From: Excoecaria cochinchinensis
Taxonomy: Eukaryota; Streptophyta; Magnoliopsida; Malpighiales; Euphorbiaceae
Reading direction: 5' to 3'
DNA length: 64,000 bases
Assembly (NCBI GenBank): GCA_947683425.1
Contig: CANTUQ010000020.1
Location: forward strand, 3,508,001-3,572,000
A program made the position numbers and the translations under genes. Below are positions 37,909 through 49,834 of the stretch, in pieces. Below the pieces are notes generated by a model that saw only the letters and a list, made by a program, of their open reading frames with translations, had not been told where the DNA came from and did not search any database. The stretch's first letter is position 1, and the number at the start of each line of letters is the position of its first letter.

Positions 37909-39086
37909 TGTAGACACCGGGTCCCGAAGCGGTCCAAAATCAGAATTACCTAATGATGAAAGCGATACTTGCTAGTGAAGGTGTCAGAAAAATGCTCCCC
38001 GTGTCGAAAACTCCTTTTGTTTTATTTTTATTTTTATCTTTATTTATATGATTTATGTTTTTGTTTTTATTTTTATTTTTATTTATTTTATCTCTTTTTT
38101 ATTTTTATTTTTTGGTTTTATTTTTATTTTTACTTTTTTTATTACTTTTTTTTTTGCCTGCGGGCCGATCCCACTATGCGCACGCGCGTAAGGCTACACG
38201 CACGGTTGTGCTGTGCGCACAGCTATGCTGCGCGCACAAAAATAAGCTTCGCGCGCGCAGCAGAGCGTGCGGAGGAGGGTCTCCGCATGCCCGTTTCTGC
38301 TCGCGTAGAGGGAGCCCCGCGCACGCCGCAACGCGCGCGTAGTTTTCCCTTGGCGCGCGCGTTCCCCTCCTCTCCACACGGGCATGCTTGCCCAGCCCCT
38401 TGACCCGTCGTTTTCGCTGGTTCCTGCATTTTCAGCCTGGTTTTCAGTTTGTTTTTTACCAGTTCTTTCACCATTTAATGCTATTTTGGATCCACTAAAA
38501 TAAAAAGATTTCCTGTCCCTTCCTTTTTTTGGCCAAGACTAAAAATTCAAGGGGACTTCCCTTCATTTTGAGGGGGACGGCAACATTTTTACAAAGGGGT
38601 TTTTTTGGCTTTTGAGTTTTTTTCTCTAGTTTTTTACTCTCCAGGAAGCATTTTCTTCTGGAAAAATCCTTCGAAAATCCTTAAGTTTTCTTCTCAAGTT
38701 TTAGTCTTTGCTACTCTAAAATACTTAATCTTGGGTTTGATTTGAGCAAGAGAAATTAATTTTCTTAGCTTATTCATCCCACCAAAAATATTTTCTTGAA
38801 CTAATTTATTTAAAATACAGATTTTTATACTTGTTTCGAATATTAGTATCATCAAAAATCGACAAGGGGAATGGATTGAGATATCCCATTTCCGATCTAA
38901 AAATTCTGAGGGTAAATATTTTTGGACTCGTCCTCATTTATTTTTTTGTATATTATTTATTGTTGTTAAATATTATTTTTGTCATTATTACCACATCTAT
39001 TATTTATTTTTAGTTTTTTAATGTGTTAATATCACCATCAATATGTCATTTGTTTGCTTTGATTTTCGTGCTCATTCACTGTTATC

Positions 39087-39533
<447 letters not shown>

Positions 39534-40234
39534 GCTAAGTTTGTTATCATTATTAATAGTGTTTGTCATTGTCATCATTAAATATTAGTGTTATCTATTA
39601 TCATTAAGATTTTTGCTGCACCATCACTATTATTATAATTATTTTCATTATGCCAACATGCCATGATTTTATCATTATTGTTTGATTTGTCTACCATTAA
39701 CATTGATTGATGTCATACATGACATTATTATTATTTTCATTAACTGTCAAAATTATTTATATTATTGTTGTTATTATCATTATCCAGTATTATGCCCAAT
39801 ATTTATCATATCTTTGTTTGCTCAATTTCTAAAATTATTGCTAACATTTTTTTTATATTATTTCTTGTCTGAGATCTTAATTTGAGTCAGGTTATGTGAG
39901 CGTCCCCGTGACTCCCCGGATGGGTAGCGATACATAGATGAGTGCTCTGATTTTGGTGAGACCTTTTCAACCCTCCCTCTTTATATGTTATGTGTTTATT
40001 TGTAAAAATTTTATTTATGCACGCGTGTGATAAAAAGTCACAAAAAAATATTTCTATAATTAAATTGATTTTTTTTTTACTAATAAAATTGAGACCAATG
40101 TCCCTTGTTTTAGCCTAACAGTAAAAATATCACAATTAAAACGAAGAGTCAATTTTCTCCAAAAATTGGATCACTCATCCCCTTTTCATCAAACAACCAA
40201 GATGACTCTTCGAACCCTCTTTAAATAAACGCAA

Positions 40235-40285
40235 AGGAACCAATGTTCCTAAACCTTCAATAAGCGCAAAGGAACCAATGTTCCT
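40235..40285 (+). promoter_or_regulatory. Two conserved LTR hairpins (A, 5' LTR)
   Basis: AGGAAC-CAAT-GTTCCT at 40235-40250 and again at 40270-40285: perfect six-base stems with a CAAT loop. The stem sequence differs from the GAGGAC/GTCCTC of E, C and B, but pairing is kept. The 3' LTR copies are at 62728 and 62763. Confidence 0.6.
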
Positions 40286-40932
40286 AAAATAATGCCCCGA
40301 TTTATGTATGTCCTTTTATTTTGATCTTATGTGAGTGTTTTAAATTTATGTTCATTTTCTTTTGCCTTGTAATTAATTTTGGGGCAACTTCATTTATTTT
40401 TAGGGATTGTATCCCGTCCCCATTTATATTTTTAATCTCCTTTTATTGGGGTTGTATTCTGTCCTATTTCTCTTGTAATTGCGTGCTTGTGTGTTTATTG
40501 CTTTCTTTTATTGTTTTATTTATCGCTTTATTTATTGCTTTTCTTTTACCGCTTTTGGATGCTTGAGATGCGCTTTTACTTTTAATGCATTAATCGCGTG
40601 AGGTGAGAGATATAATTTTAAGAAGTTAAAAGCTCACTTATAATTAACCAAAGCATAAATAAGAGTGAAGTTTCGAACACCATATCTCTGGTCTTGTCCA
40701 ATAGAGGTGAGAGACCTTTTTTTAATTTCTTGTGCATTGGGTGGCGACTCCATGATAGCTCAAAGGTGCCTATAGGTGCCATTAGGCTAGATGGTTCTTC
40801 CTAATGTCCTATTGGGGGGGATACATCTATGATGTCTTATGGTGCCCATGATCAAAAGACGCGAACCAGTCCCTCGAATCCTGAAGGCGGATTCACCTCG
40901 AGGGCCCTTGCTGGGTTCAGCACGCGTCACAG

Positions 40933-40950
40933 TGGCGACTCCACTGGGGA
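40933..40950 (+). promoter_or_regulatory. Primer binding site of element A
   Basis: TGGCGACTCCACTGGGGA, one base after the LTR end. It is complementary to the tRNA-Arg(ACG) 3' end with one mismatch. Confidence 0.82.
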
Positions 40951-41823
40951 CTTTGTGTTTAAGACTTCGCTTCGAAAGTGCTTTGGTTAAAATGTATAAT
41001 TGAGTTTTTAAAGCTTAAAATTCTATCTCTCATCAAAATTGCATCATATCATTTTAGAGCCTTAGAATTATACTAGTTGGTCCCCTATCTACCTCGGTCC
41101 GTTTCCGAAACACGACCCTACTTTCACTTAATGTAGGGAAGTGTTAAAGATAATCACCAGCCCAAGCCTTGTACCTTTTGGTATATCAAATGGAGACCCA
41201 ATCGATCGCTACGCTCGTGATGAGCTAGACCCGTTGGCAAGGACCATGCTTGGGTAGACCTAAAGCAATACTACCTCGATCGAAGCTCATGTAATGGCAA
41301 ATAGAAACTTCCACTAGGTGGTATGCTCCTTAATATAATGCTTGTGATGTGGGCCATCACGTATTAAACAAAATCAAGCAAATTAAGTGGTTCTTTATCA
41401 AAGGCTTTCATGCCCCAATGAGCTCACCTTAACTTGATTAAATTGTCCAAATACGATATGGCCAAAACCCACACGAATGCGCATTAGATTAGGACCGTTA
41501 TGCTGCCGATTTTTTGCTGTGCACCATACGCGTCCATCGGGTTCCCTGTTAACCCTTGGATAAGACCCACCTAGGAAAGAGACCGCATTACCTCACCTAC
41601 GAGAGGAATAAGGTTGGAAGGATCTATCTGCTTGCATGTGTTTGTCTATGCTGCACCAGCACGGCCATGCATTGTATCTCAATCATTCATCATCCTAACA
41701 AAGGTGTGTCTTGCAGCCATCATAGATTTGTTCGGGTGATTTAGAGGTCCTGACGGTCGGTTGAGAAAGATTTTCCCAGAGCTAGTGTCAAATCAGAGTT
41801 CAGACTCATCGATAGAGACAAGG
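40951..41823 (+). other. Leader of element A with conserved hairpin
   Basis: Noncoding leader, homologous to those of B and E throughout. The hairpin CCCTAC..GTAGGG is at 41116-41138. No upstream gene is supported (the short frame 41556-41744 is not conserved in the others). Confidence 0.78.
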
Positions 41824-43476
41824 ATGTCGGATCCATCAAGTGGTTCAGATACAACCAGGGCAATGATCGCCGAAGAAGTGGGGAAAAGGTTGGAGGAATT
41901 TGAAGCCAAGATAATGGCAATGATGGGCAACCTTGCCACCACGTTAGCCCCACCTGCTGGGCAATAGACTGCTACCCCGATTAGGGAGCAAGAGGAACAA
42001 GGGGTGGTTAGAGAAGATCCCCCAGTGGCAGCTGAGCTGACTATAGTTGAGCCAAGGGTACCGGTGCTTACTGAGCGTAGGGAAGGCCCTAAGTCTAAAA
42101 TTGATATGTGGGAGGAGCCAGAGGAACTGGTGGTAGTGAAAGGGAAGTCACCGAAGCTGGAGGACGCAATGTGGAGGAAGATGGAAGAGAGGTTCGAAGC
42201 CATGTCGAAGATATTGAAGGTAGGGGGAGGAATGAACCCCAAGGATAGAGAACTAGACAGTGATGATCTAGTCCCGTAAAATTTTAAGATGCCCGATGTT
42301 TCCAAGTTCGACGGTACCTCTGACCCCACTGCGCACATAAAGCAGTACTCACTAGTAATGAAGGGTACCACCCTAACAAAGAGGCAAAAGGTTGAATACT
42401 TTTGTCTGAGTCTAACTGGCCTAACAATGGGATTGTACCACGGGTTGGACCGAAGATAAAAAGAAGACTGGGATTTATTGACGGAAGAATTTCTCAGACA
42501 GTACGATTGCAGTACGAGAATGGAGGTGATGCTGAAGGATTTGGAACTGTTATAGCAAAAGGCGGGAGAGTCTTTTCACGAATACCTCACCCGATGGAGG
42601 AACAGAGTCATGGAAATAAAGCGCAAGCCTGACACCCTGGACCAGATTTGACTGTTCATTCGGAATGCTAGCCCTTATCTGAGAGAGGGACTAAAGATGA
42701 AAGGGTTAAGAGACTGGGAGTCATTGAAGGACATTGCGATAGAGGCTGAGGGAGAGTACCTGGCGAGGAAGGCAAGCCGTGAGGCCTATGCCAAGAGAGG
42801 TTATGCTAACCAGGGGGCAAACAAAGCGGCAGGCTCCAGCAGCGGCTTTAGAAGTGGAAAGATGGCAAAAGTATCGGCAACAGGGGCCAGCCAGAGATAC
42901 GTCTCGAACTTGGGGCGGCCTTTGTCATGGGTACTGAGGCGGTTGATAAAAGAGGGAAAGCTACAACCCCTACAACCTAGGCCAGCCAGAACCTAAGGGC
43001 ATCCGGGGCACAAAGAGCATAAAAATTGTGCCGATCACCAATATACCGGGCATTTGACAGACGATTACACGGCACTGAGGCATCAGATTCAGGATCTAAT
43101 CGACAGCAAATAGATTTTCGATCCTGAGAAGAGAGAAAAGAAAAAGATGGCCAGGTACAATGCTATTCCTCCACCTGCTTTCATAATAGATTCAAGTCTG
43201 CCAGAATGGTTTGTGTTAAGGGACCTTTACGGTAATGATTATGTGGCTGTTGTCCGCCCCGAGCAAGAGGCTAGTGGGGAGAAGCCCCAGGTTAGCATGA
43301 TAGAATGTTGGGACTCAACCAGTGAAAGTGAGACTGAAGGAGCCGATGAGCCGGAGGATGTGTGGAACTCTGGGGGTGAAGAAGGGGTACAAGAAGTGCA
43401 GGTTGTAACCTGCAGTGGAAGAATAGTCCTAGAAGTAGAAAGGTCAAGACCCAGTGCCGACATCAGCAGAAAGTGA
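41824..43476 (+). pseudogene. Gag of element A, one frame with seven stop codons
   Basis: The start is chosen at the ATG at 41824 because gag in B (52988) and E (26757) starts at the same place with the same following text (RALIAEEVG-type coil). Order: coiled coil, acidic and proline-rich stretch, then the Retrotrans_gag core (KMPDVSKFDGTSDPTAHIK; DWDLLTEEFLRQYD; SFHEYLTRWRNRV) at about 42285-42700, then one zinc-finger-like module (CADHQYTGHLTDDY, whose last cysteine is lost) at about 43028. In-frame stops: 41965, 42277, 42457, 42553, 42649, 42994, 43111; final stop 43474. Some of these replace an arginine or glutamine codon by C-to-T. It would form the particle shell. The frame changes by +1 to reach pol, with 23 bases of overlap. 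Confidence 0.88.
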
Positions 43477-46400
43477 GCCGAAGGAGAGTGCTATAGTCAA
43501 ACAACTGAAAAAGACCACGGCTCAAATATCCATATGGGACCTTCTGAGACAATCCCCTTCCCATCGACAGAAGCTAGTAGAGGCTTTGAGCGAATCCACT
43601 GTGGCAACCACGATTTCTCCGTCTGAGCTACTGGATCTTGTGAAAGGAGGGTCTGGAGAGAAGTTAGTATACTATGATGTCGACTTGCTAATCAAGAGCC
43701 GAAATCACAACCGACCACTGTACATCAAGGCACAGGTGAATGGCAAGCACACAGCATGCATCATGGTCGATGATGGATCGTCTATAAATGTCTATCCACT
43801 AGTGGCACTGCATGCTTTTGGACTTGATGAGATCATGCTCAGTAGATCGGACTTGACTATCATGGTATATGACAACTCTCAAAGACAGGCATCAGGGACA
43901 TTCAGAGCTTTGGTTAAGACTGGGCCGGTGGAGACGGAAGCAGAGTTTGCGGTTTTGTCCATCCCAGCGAACTTCTCAGCCTTACTAGGGAGGCTGTGGT
44001 TCTATAAGTTAGGGCAAGTGCCCTCTATGCTACACTAGATGATCAGAATACCACACGAAGGGCAGGTGGTAACCATCAGAGCACCAAGAGAAAACCAGGT
44101 ATCCGCCTTGGGGATCGCAAACCAGCCATTTAGTGGCTTCCATGTATCAGTGATTGAGGAAGAGCAAGGTTCAGTGGGCAGCCCTCAAGCAGTGAATATG
44201 ATAAAGAAAATGCATTTTCTCCCGGGAGCTGGTCTGGGTAAGAATTCGCAAGGATTGCAGTCAGCCATCACTACACAAGGCCAGAAGGATCGAAAGGGTC
44301 TGGGGTACAGGGGTGAGTGTGGCAAGGAGAAGGAAGTGCCAAAAGAGATCCCTTATATTTCCAAGAGTTTCATTCCAGCCTCCTCAGTCTGCGCCTATGC
44401 CGGAGATGAAGAGCCCCAGTGGGTGGATGGAAGGATTGTGCCAGGCTTTGAGATCTTTTATGATGTTTTTTACTGCAAAGTTGGAGTGATCATGCCTACA
44501 AAGGATTTCTGGGATGAAGAGGTGATGACGCAGTGCAATGTTTGGGACGAGGATAAGCCCGAAGAAATTGTCACAGAGAAGCTGTTATCTACCCGACTGA
44601 AGGGGAAGGAGAAGATAATAGAGCCAGATGTGGAGATTGGAGGTCTGAAGATTTCATCAAGGCCAGCTGAAGAGCCTCCAGCAAGCCAAGAAGTCCAAGC
44701 GCAGTCGGCTACAACATCGGCACCAGTAGGCGATCAAGACAATAGTGCTTTAGATACTCTTTTTATGCTTGAACTATTTAATGATGATAATGTTAACTTT
44801 GCTAATCATATTAATGAAATGAACAACTTTACTTATTTGTGTGGTGTTTCTGATGATTTCATCTCTCATGATCATGGGCATGATGCATTCATTTTTTATA
44901 TCAATTCAACTAGCACGACTGCATTTAATCTCGGAACTTTGGAAAACCCAAAGAAAATTTTGATAGCATCAGATCTAACTCCTGAGGAGAGAATAAAATT
45001 TGTGAGAATTTTAAGAAAATATGAAAAGGTCTTTGCCTAGACTTACGAAGACATGCCAGGAATTGATCGAGGCATCGCCGAACATGCCATCCCAACTTAC
45101 CCAGAGTCTAGACCGGTCAAGCAGAAACTCAGGAGACTTAGGCCAGAAGGGGCGCAAAAGGTAAAAGAAGAGATCCACAAGCAGATTGAGGCTAAGTTTC
45201 TGGTAGAAGTTAAGTACGCGACCTGGTTAGCCAATGTTGTCCCAGTAGCCAAAAAGGACGGTAAGGTGCGTGTGTGTGTGGACTGCCGAGACCTAAACAA
45301 AGCTTGTCCAAAAGACGATTTCCCTTTACCCCATATCGATGTGCTGGTGGATAGTGCAGCTGCCTGTATGATGTACAGTTTTATAGATGGATATGCGGGC
45401 TACAATCAGATACTCAACAAGATTGTGGATCGGATCAAGACAGCCTTCATTACAGAATGGGGTACATTTGCCTATCGAGTTATGCCTTTCGGACTGAAAA
45501 ATGTTGGGGCAACCTATCAGAGAATGACAATAAAGATTCTGAATGACCTGATCCACAAAGAGGTAGAGGTGTATGTTGACGATATGATGATCAAGTTAGC
45601 TACCAGGGAAGGTCACTCCGAGGCTTTGGAAAGGTTCTTTCAACGGATTGATAAGTATAATTTGCGCCTTAATCCCAAGAAGTGTATCTTTGGAGTCACC
45701 TCAAGTAAGCTACTGGGCCATGTGGTGAGTCAAAGAGGAATCGAAATAGACCTTCATAAGGTTAAGGCTATTAAAGAGATGCCAGTACCCCAGAAAGAAA
45801 AAGAAGTTAGGAGCTTCCTGGGAAAGCTTCAGTACATTAGCCAGTTCATCGCTAAGCTAGCTTCAGTATGTGAGCATGTCTTCAAACTTCTTCGAAAGAA
45901 TCAACCAGTTCGGTGGAATGACAACTGCCATAAAGCTTTTGATGTCATCAAGAATTACCTCCTGCTTCCCCCGGTTCTACGGCCGCCACGACCTGTTAAA
46001 CCGTTGATCCTTTACCTAGCAATAGAGGAGAATTCTGTGGGCGCCATGATGGCCCAAGAGGATGAGTTCGGGATTGAATTTACGGTTTACTACCTTAGCA
46101 AGAAATTCCTTCCTTATGAAGCCAAGTACATCGAGGTGGAAAAGATTTGTCTGGCGGTAATTTGGGATTCGAAGAAATTAAGACATTATTTCCATTCTTA
46201 TAAGGTGCAAGCAGTCGCCAAACAAAACCCCCTTCAGTACCTTCAGGAGGCACCCTCGTTGCTAGGAAAAATGGGAAGGTGGCTAATACTACTGCAGGAA
46301 TTTGATGTGGAGTACGTCACAAGAAAGACAATTAAGGGTCGGGCAGTTGCAGAATTTCTCGCCGAGCACCCCATAGAGGGAGACCAGTTCGATTACAATT

Positions 46401-48172
46401 TCCCAGATGAGGATGTCATGGCCATAGCGGTGCAAGGGTGGCAGATGTTCTTTGATGGGGCAGTCAACAGAAAAGGGGCAGGAGCAGGGATCATCCCCAC
46501 CACCCCGGATGGTGAGAAACTGCCATTGGCAAAGAAGTTGAGATACAGGGCAACCAATAATGAGGCAGAATATGAGGCTTGTATTTTCAGATTAGAAGCA
46601 TTATTGGCTCTGGGGGCAAAGGCCGCAGAAGTTTACGGGGATTCGTCTTTGGTAATTCATCAGATCAAGGGGGAATGGTCAGTTAAGGAAGAGAGACTGC
46701 TGCCCTATATGAAGCACTTAAAACTTTTGAGTAGCTAGTTTGAGACTTGCACTTTCCATTTCATCCCTAGAGATGAGAATCAGTTGGCTGATGCTCTCGC
46801 AACATTGGTATCCATGTGGGATAATCCAGCAGGGATTGCTATGAGGCCCGTCTTGATTTCTAGTGCGAAAAAGCCTTGCTTCGAAACTAAACAAATAATG
46901 GATGTCGAGGTCACCGATGGAAAACCTTGGTATTATAATATTCAGAATTACTTGGAAAAGTCGATCTTTCCGGAGGAAGCCACTGAAAAGGACCAAAGGA
47001 TGATTAGAAAATTGTCCTCTCAATTCATCAGTGTGAACGGGGATTTGTATAAGAGGCAAGCAGACGGTATCCAATTAAGATGCTTGGCAGAGAAAGAAGC
47101 TGAAAGGGTTATAGAGGAGGTTCATGCCGATGTTTGTGGGGCCCACATGAATGGCCTAGCTTTAGCGAAAAAGATCATGCGCCAAGGATTTTATTGGCTC
47201 ACAATAGATGCTGACTGCTCAAAATATGTGAAGGAGTGCCAGTTATTCTAGTAGTATGCGAACTTGAGGCATGTGCCAGTTTCTGAGCTACATAACTTGA
47301 CGTCTCCATGGCCATTCGCGGTTTGGAGAATAGATATCATCGGGGAGATACATCCCACAGCCTCCAACGGACATAGATTCATCGTAGTTGCTATCGACTA
47401 TTTTACCAAATGGGTAGAGGCTGGATCTTTCAAGAAGGTCGATCCTCGGGACATGGCCAAGTTCATTGAGAAGAACCTAATATGCAGATATGGTCTCCCG
47501 CATCATGTTATATCCGATAATGGGGTCTAGTTTATGGCGGAAACTAAGCAGATGCTTCAGAAGTATGAAATCCAGCACCACAAGTCTTCCCCCTATCGCC
47601 CTCAGGCCAATGGCGCAGTTGAAGCGGCAAATAAAAATGTCAAAAGAATATTGGCCAAGATGGTCCAAAGCTATAAAGACTGGGCAGAGAAGCTGCCATT
47701 TGCACTTTGGGGATATAGAACTACGGTCAGAACCTCTACAGTGGCAACGTCGTTCTCTCTGGTATACAAAATTGAAGCAGTTTTACCGGTCGAAATTGAG
47801 CTGAAATCGTTAAGGGTAGCTATGGAAGCCGAGATCCCGGAGACAGAATGGGCACAACAATGACTACTGCAGCTGAATCTGTTGGATGAGGATAGGTTGC
47901 GAGCATACTACCACAATCAGGTCTATCAGAACAGGTTGGCCCGATCCTTCGGTAAGAAGGTCCGAAAGCACCCATTGAAGGAAGGGGACTTGGTCTTTAA
48001 GATGATGAGGCCGGGAGTGCTAGACATATGGGGAAAATTCAGGCCAACTTGGGAAGGTTCATTCATGTTGAAGAAGTTACTGACCAAGGGGGCAACAATC
48101 TTAACAGACAGCGATGGGAACGAATTCAGAGAACCGGTCAACTTCGACAGGCTAAAGAGATTCCATGGCTAA
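43454..48172 (+). pseudogene. Pol of element A: protease, G-patch, reverse transcriptase, two RNase H domains, integrase
   Basis: One continuous frame of 4.7 kb with no frameshift and seven stop codons (44036, 45038, 46736, 47249, 47252, 47528, 47861). Domains: aspartic protease with VDDGSS at 43766 and LLGR near 44000; a G-patch-like stretch (FLPGAGLGKNSQGL to GLGY, about 44195-44320); reverse transcriptase with CRDLNKACPKDDFPLP (about 45280), FIDGYAGYNQI and catalytic YVDD at 45572; first RNase H (to about 46240); archaeal-type RNase H with FFDG (46448), NEAEYEA and YGDSSLVI, and its last acidic residue in LADALA (46784); integrase with H..H..C..C (about 47118-47240), D in RIDIIG (47330), D in SDNG, and E in NGAVEAAN (about 47600); C-terminal GPY/F-like part ending at 48172. 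No chromodomain is seen. The enzyme set would copy and integrate the element, but stops prevent this here. Confidence 0.92.
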
Positions 48173-49126
48173 AGACCAAAATAAAAAGAAGAGAATAAAT
48201 GCCCCGCGGGTCGAAAATCGAAAAAAGGCAACCTTGCTAAAATTGGGCGCCTTGTTATGGTGAAAACCGAAAAAAGGCATCCTGGGTAAAAATTAAGGGC
48301 CGAGAGAAAATGTTCAATCGAGAAAACCCAAGAGGGCCGACTGATAATAGGAGTTTGATGCTTACAAGATCTATTTCGAGATTAGGTGTAGTCTTCTGTT
48401 TTTTGAATTCTTGTCAAATGAGGGTCATGTATGATAAAATCATATAGGAATGTACACAAATTTTTGCAATGAATAAAGGGGTTCAGTTTGCATTTTCGTC
48501 AACTTTTAGTTCCGTCTTAAAAAGGAATCTATCGTTTATCTAATAACTATTGTCTAATTGCCTCTGTTAAAAGGCTTCTGAATGGAATACGCGCTGATCA
48601 CCCTCAATAGGGGTTCCCATGATGACCATCCCCCTTAAAAAAAAAGAAAAAAAAAGGCCGTTAGAGATTAAAACCGTGACTGGCGCTCTAAGCAAAAGTT
48701 AGGCCAAAGGGCAGGGTGAAAACCTGGGAACAAGCAGTCTTCCCTACAAAAAATAAGATAATAATAAAAGCCGTTGGATTGGGTTGGGTCCATTCCAAGA
48801 AAAAAAATAAGGCACAGGGTTATGTAAAAATTCGGCAAGGATGCATTTCCTGCTAAGAAAAGCTAGTGTGAAAATCCACGAGGGATGCACTACCTTCAAA
48901 TAATGACTACAGGTATCAAAAGAGAACCTTATAATCCCCGAAAGCATGAAAATCAAAAGCAATTCTAAGGGGGCACCGATCATACAACAAATTACGACCA
49001 AACCGGCCGTCGCCTCCAAATCCACTTAGACGAATCCTTATCCTGCATTGCTGCATATAAATGCATCTCATATCATGCATATAATTTCTTGGATATACTT
49101 CCATGCACATAGTCTTGCAGAAAATA
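48173..49126 (+). other. 3' noncoding region of element A
   Basis: Noncoding. Blocks homologous to E (29380-30470) and B (55725-56340): AATGCCCCGCGGGTCGAAAA, ATTGGGCGCCTTGTTA, GGCCGTTAGAGATTAAAACC, GCTAGTGTGAAAATCCACGAGGG. Antisense frames at 48744-49110 are not genes. Confidence 0.7.
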
Positions 49127-49130
49127 TCTA

Positions 49131-49416
49131 AGTGAGCATCCAGCTCAGAAGAGCAGTCCCGGAGGACACCCAGTTCAGAAGAACGCCCTGCTCAGGACAA
49201 CAGTCCAGGAGGACACCCAGCTCAGAAGGATACCCCGCTCAAAAGAGCAGTCTAGAAGGACACCCAGTCAAGAAGAATGCCCCGCTCAGGAGAGCAGTCC
49301 AGGAGGACACCCAGTTCAAAAGAACGCCCCCGCTCAGGAGAGCAGTCCAAGAGGACACCCAGTTCAGAAGAGCGCCCCGCTCAGGAGAGTAGTCCAGGAG
49401 GACACCCATTTCAGAA
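49131..49416 (+). repeat. 47 bp tandem repeat array (A)
   Basis: Six copies of a 47 bp unit (CCAGTTCAGAAGAACGCC..CAGTCCAGGAGGACAC), ending in a partial copy. A plus-strand open frame of 86 codons over the array (49132-49392) is caused by the repeat and not supported as a gene. Confidence 0.9.
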
Positions 49417-49420
49417 GAAC

Positions 49421-49834
49421 ACCATCAGTACTTTGTAAGTCTGGAGCAGACTCGGCGCAGTTCAAGAGAGCACTTTTCGAGTTTTATAAGTCTGGAGCAG
49501 ACTCAGTGCATCACCATCAGCACTTTGTAAGTCTGGAGCAGATTGGTGCAGCTCAAGAGAGCAACCCATGCGTTTTGTAAGTCTGGAGCAGACTCGACGC
49601 ATCACCATCAGCACTTTGTAAGTCTAGAGTAGACTCGATGCAGCTCAAGAGAGCAACCCTCGCATTTTTTAAGTCTGGAACAGACTCGGCGCATCAACAT
49701 CAGCACTTTGTAAGTCTGGAGCAGACTCGGTGCAGCTCAAGAGAACAACCCTCTCGTTTTACAAGTCTGAAGCAGACTCGGCGCATCACCATCAGCACTT
49801 TGTAAGTCTGGAGCAGACTCGGCACATCACCTAC
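49421..49834 (+). repeat. About 92 bp tandem repeat array (A), cut by element B
   Basis: The unit has two similar halves of about 46 bp, each with TTTGTAAGTCTGGAGCAGACTC, alternating CATCACCATCAGCAC and CAGCTCAAGAGAGCAA joints. Four and a half units precede element B. The array resumes at 60204 after it, for about two more units to 60380. Confidence 0.9.
49830..49834 (+). repeat. Target duplication of element B, left copy
   Basis: CCTAC, repeated at 60204-60208 directly after element B. Confidence 0.9.

Noticed and set aside
38174..38474. GC-rich frames in the LTR of A, similar ones at 60655-61083
   Set aside because: The reading is poorly conserved between the two LTRs of the same element, as expected for noncoding DNA.
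49132..49392. Arginine- and serine-rich repeat protein of 86 residues
   Set aside because: It is the 47 bp noncoding array read in a frame that happens to lack stops.
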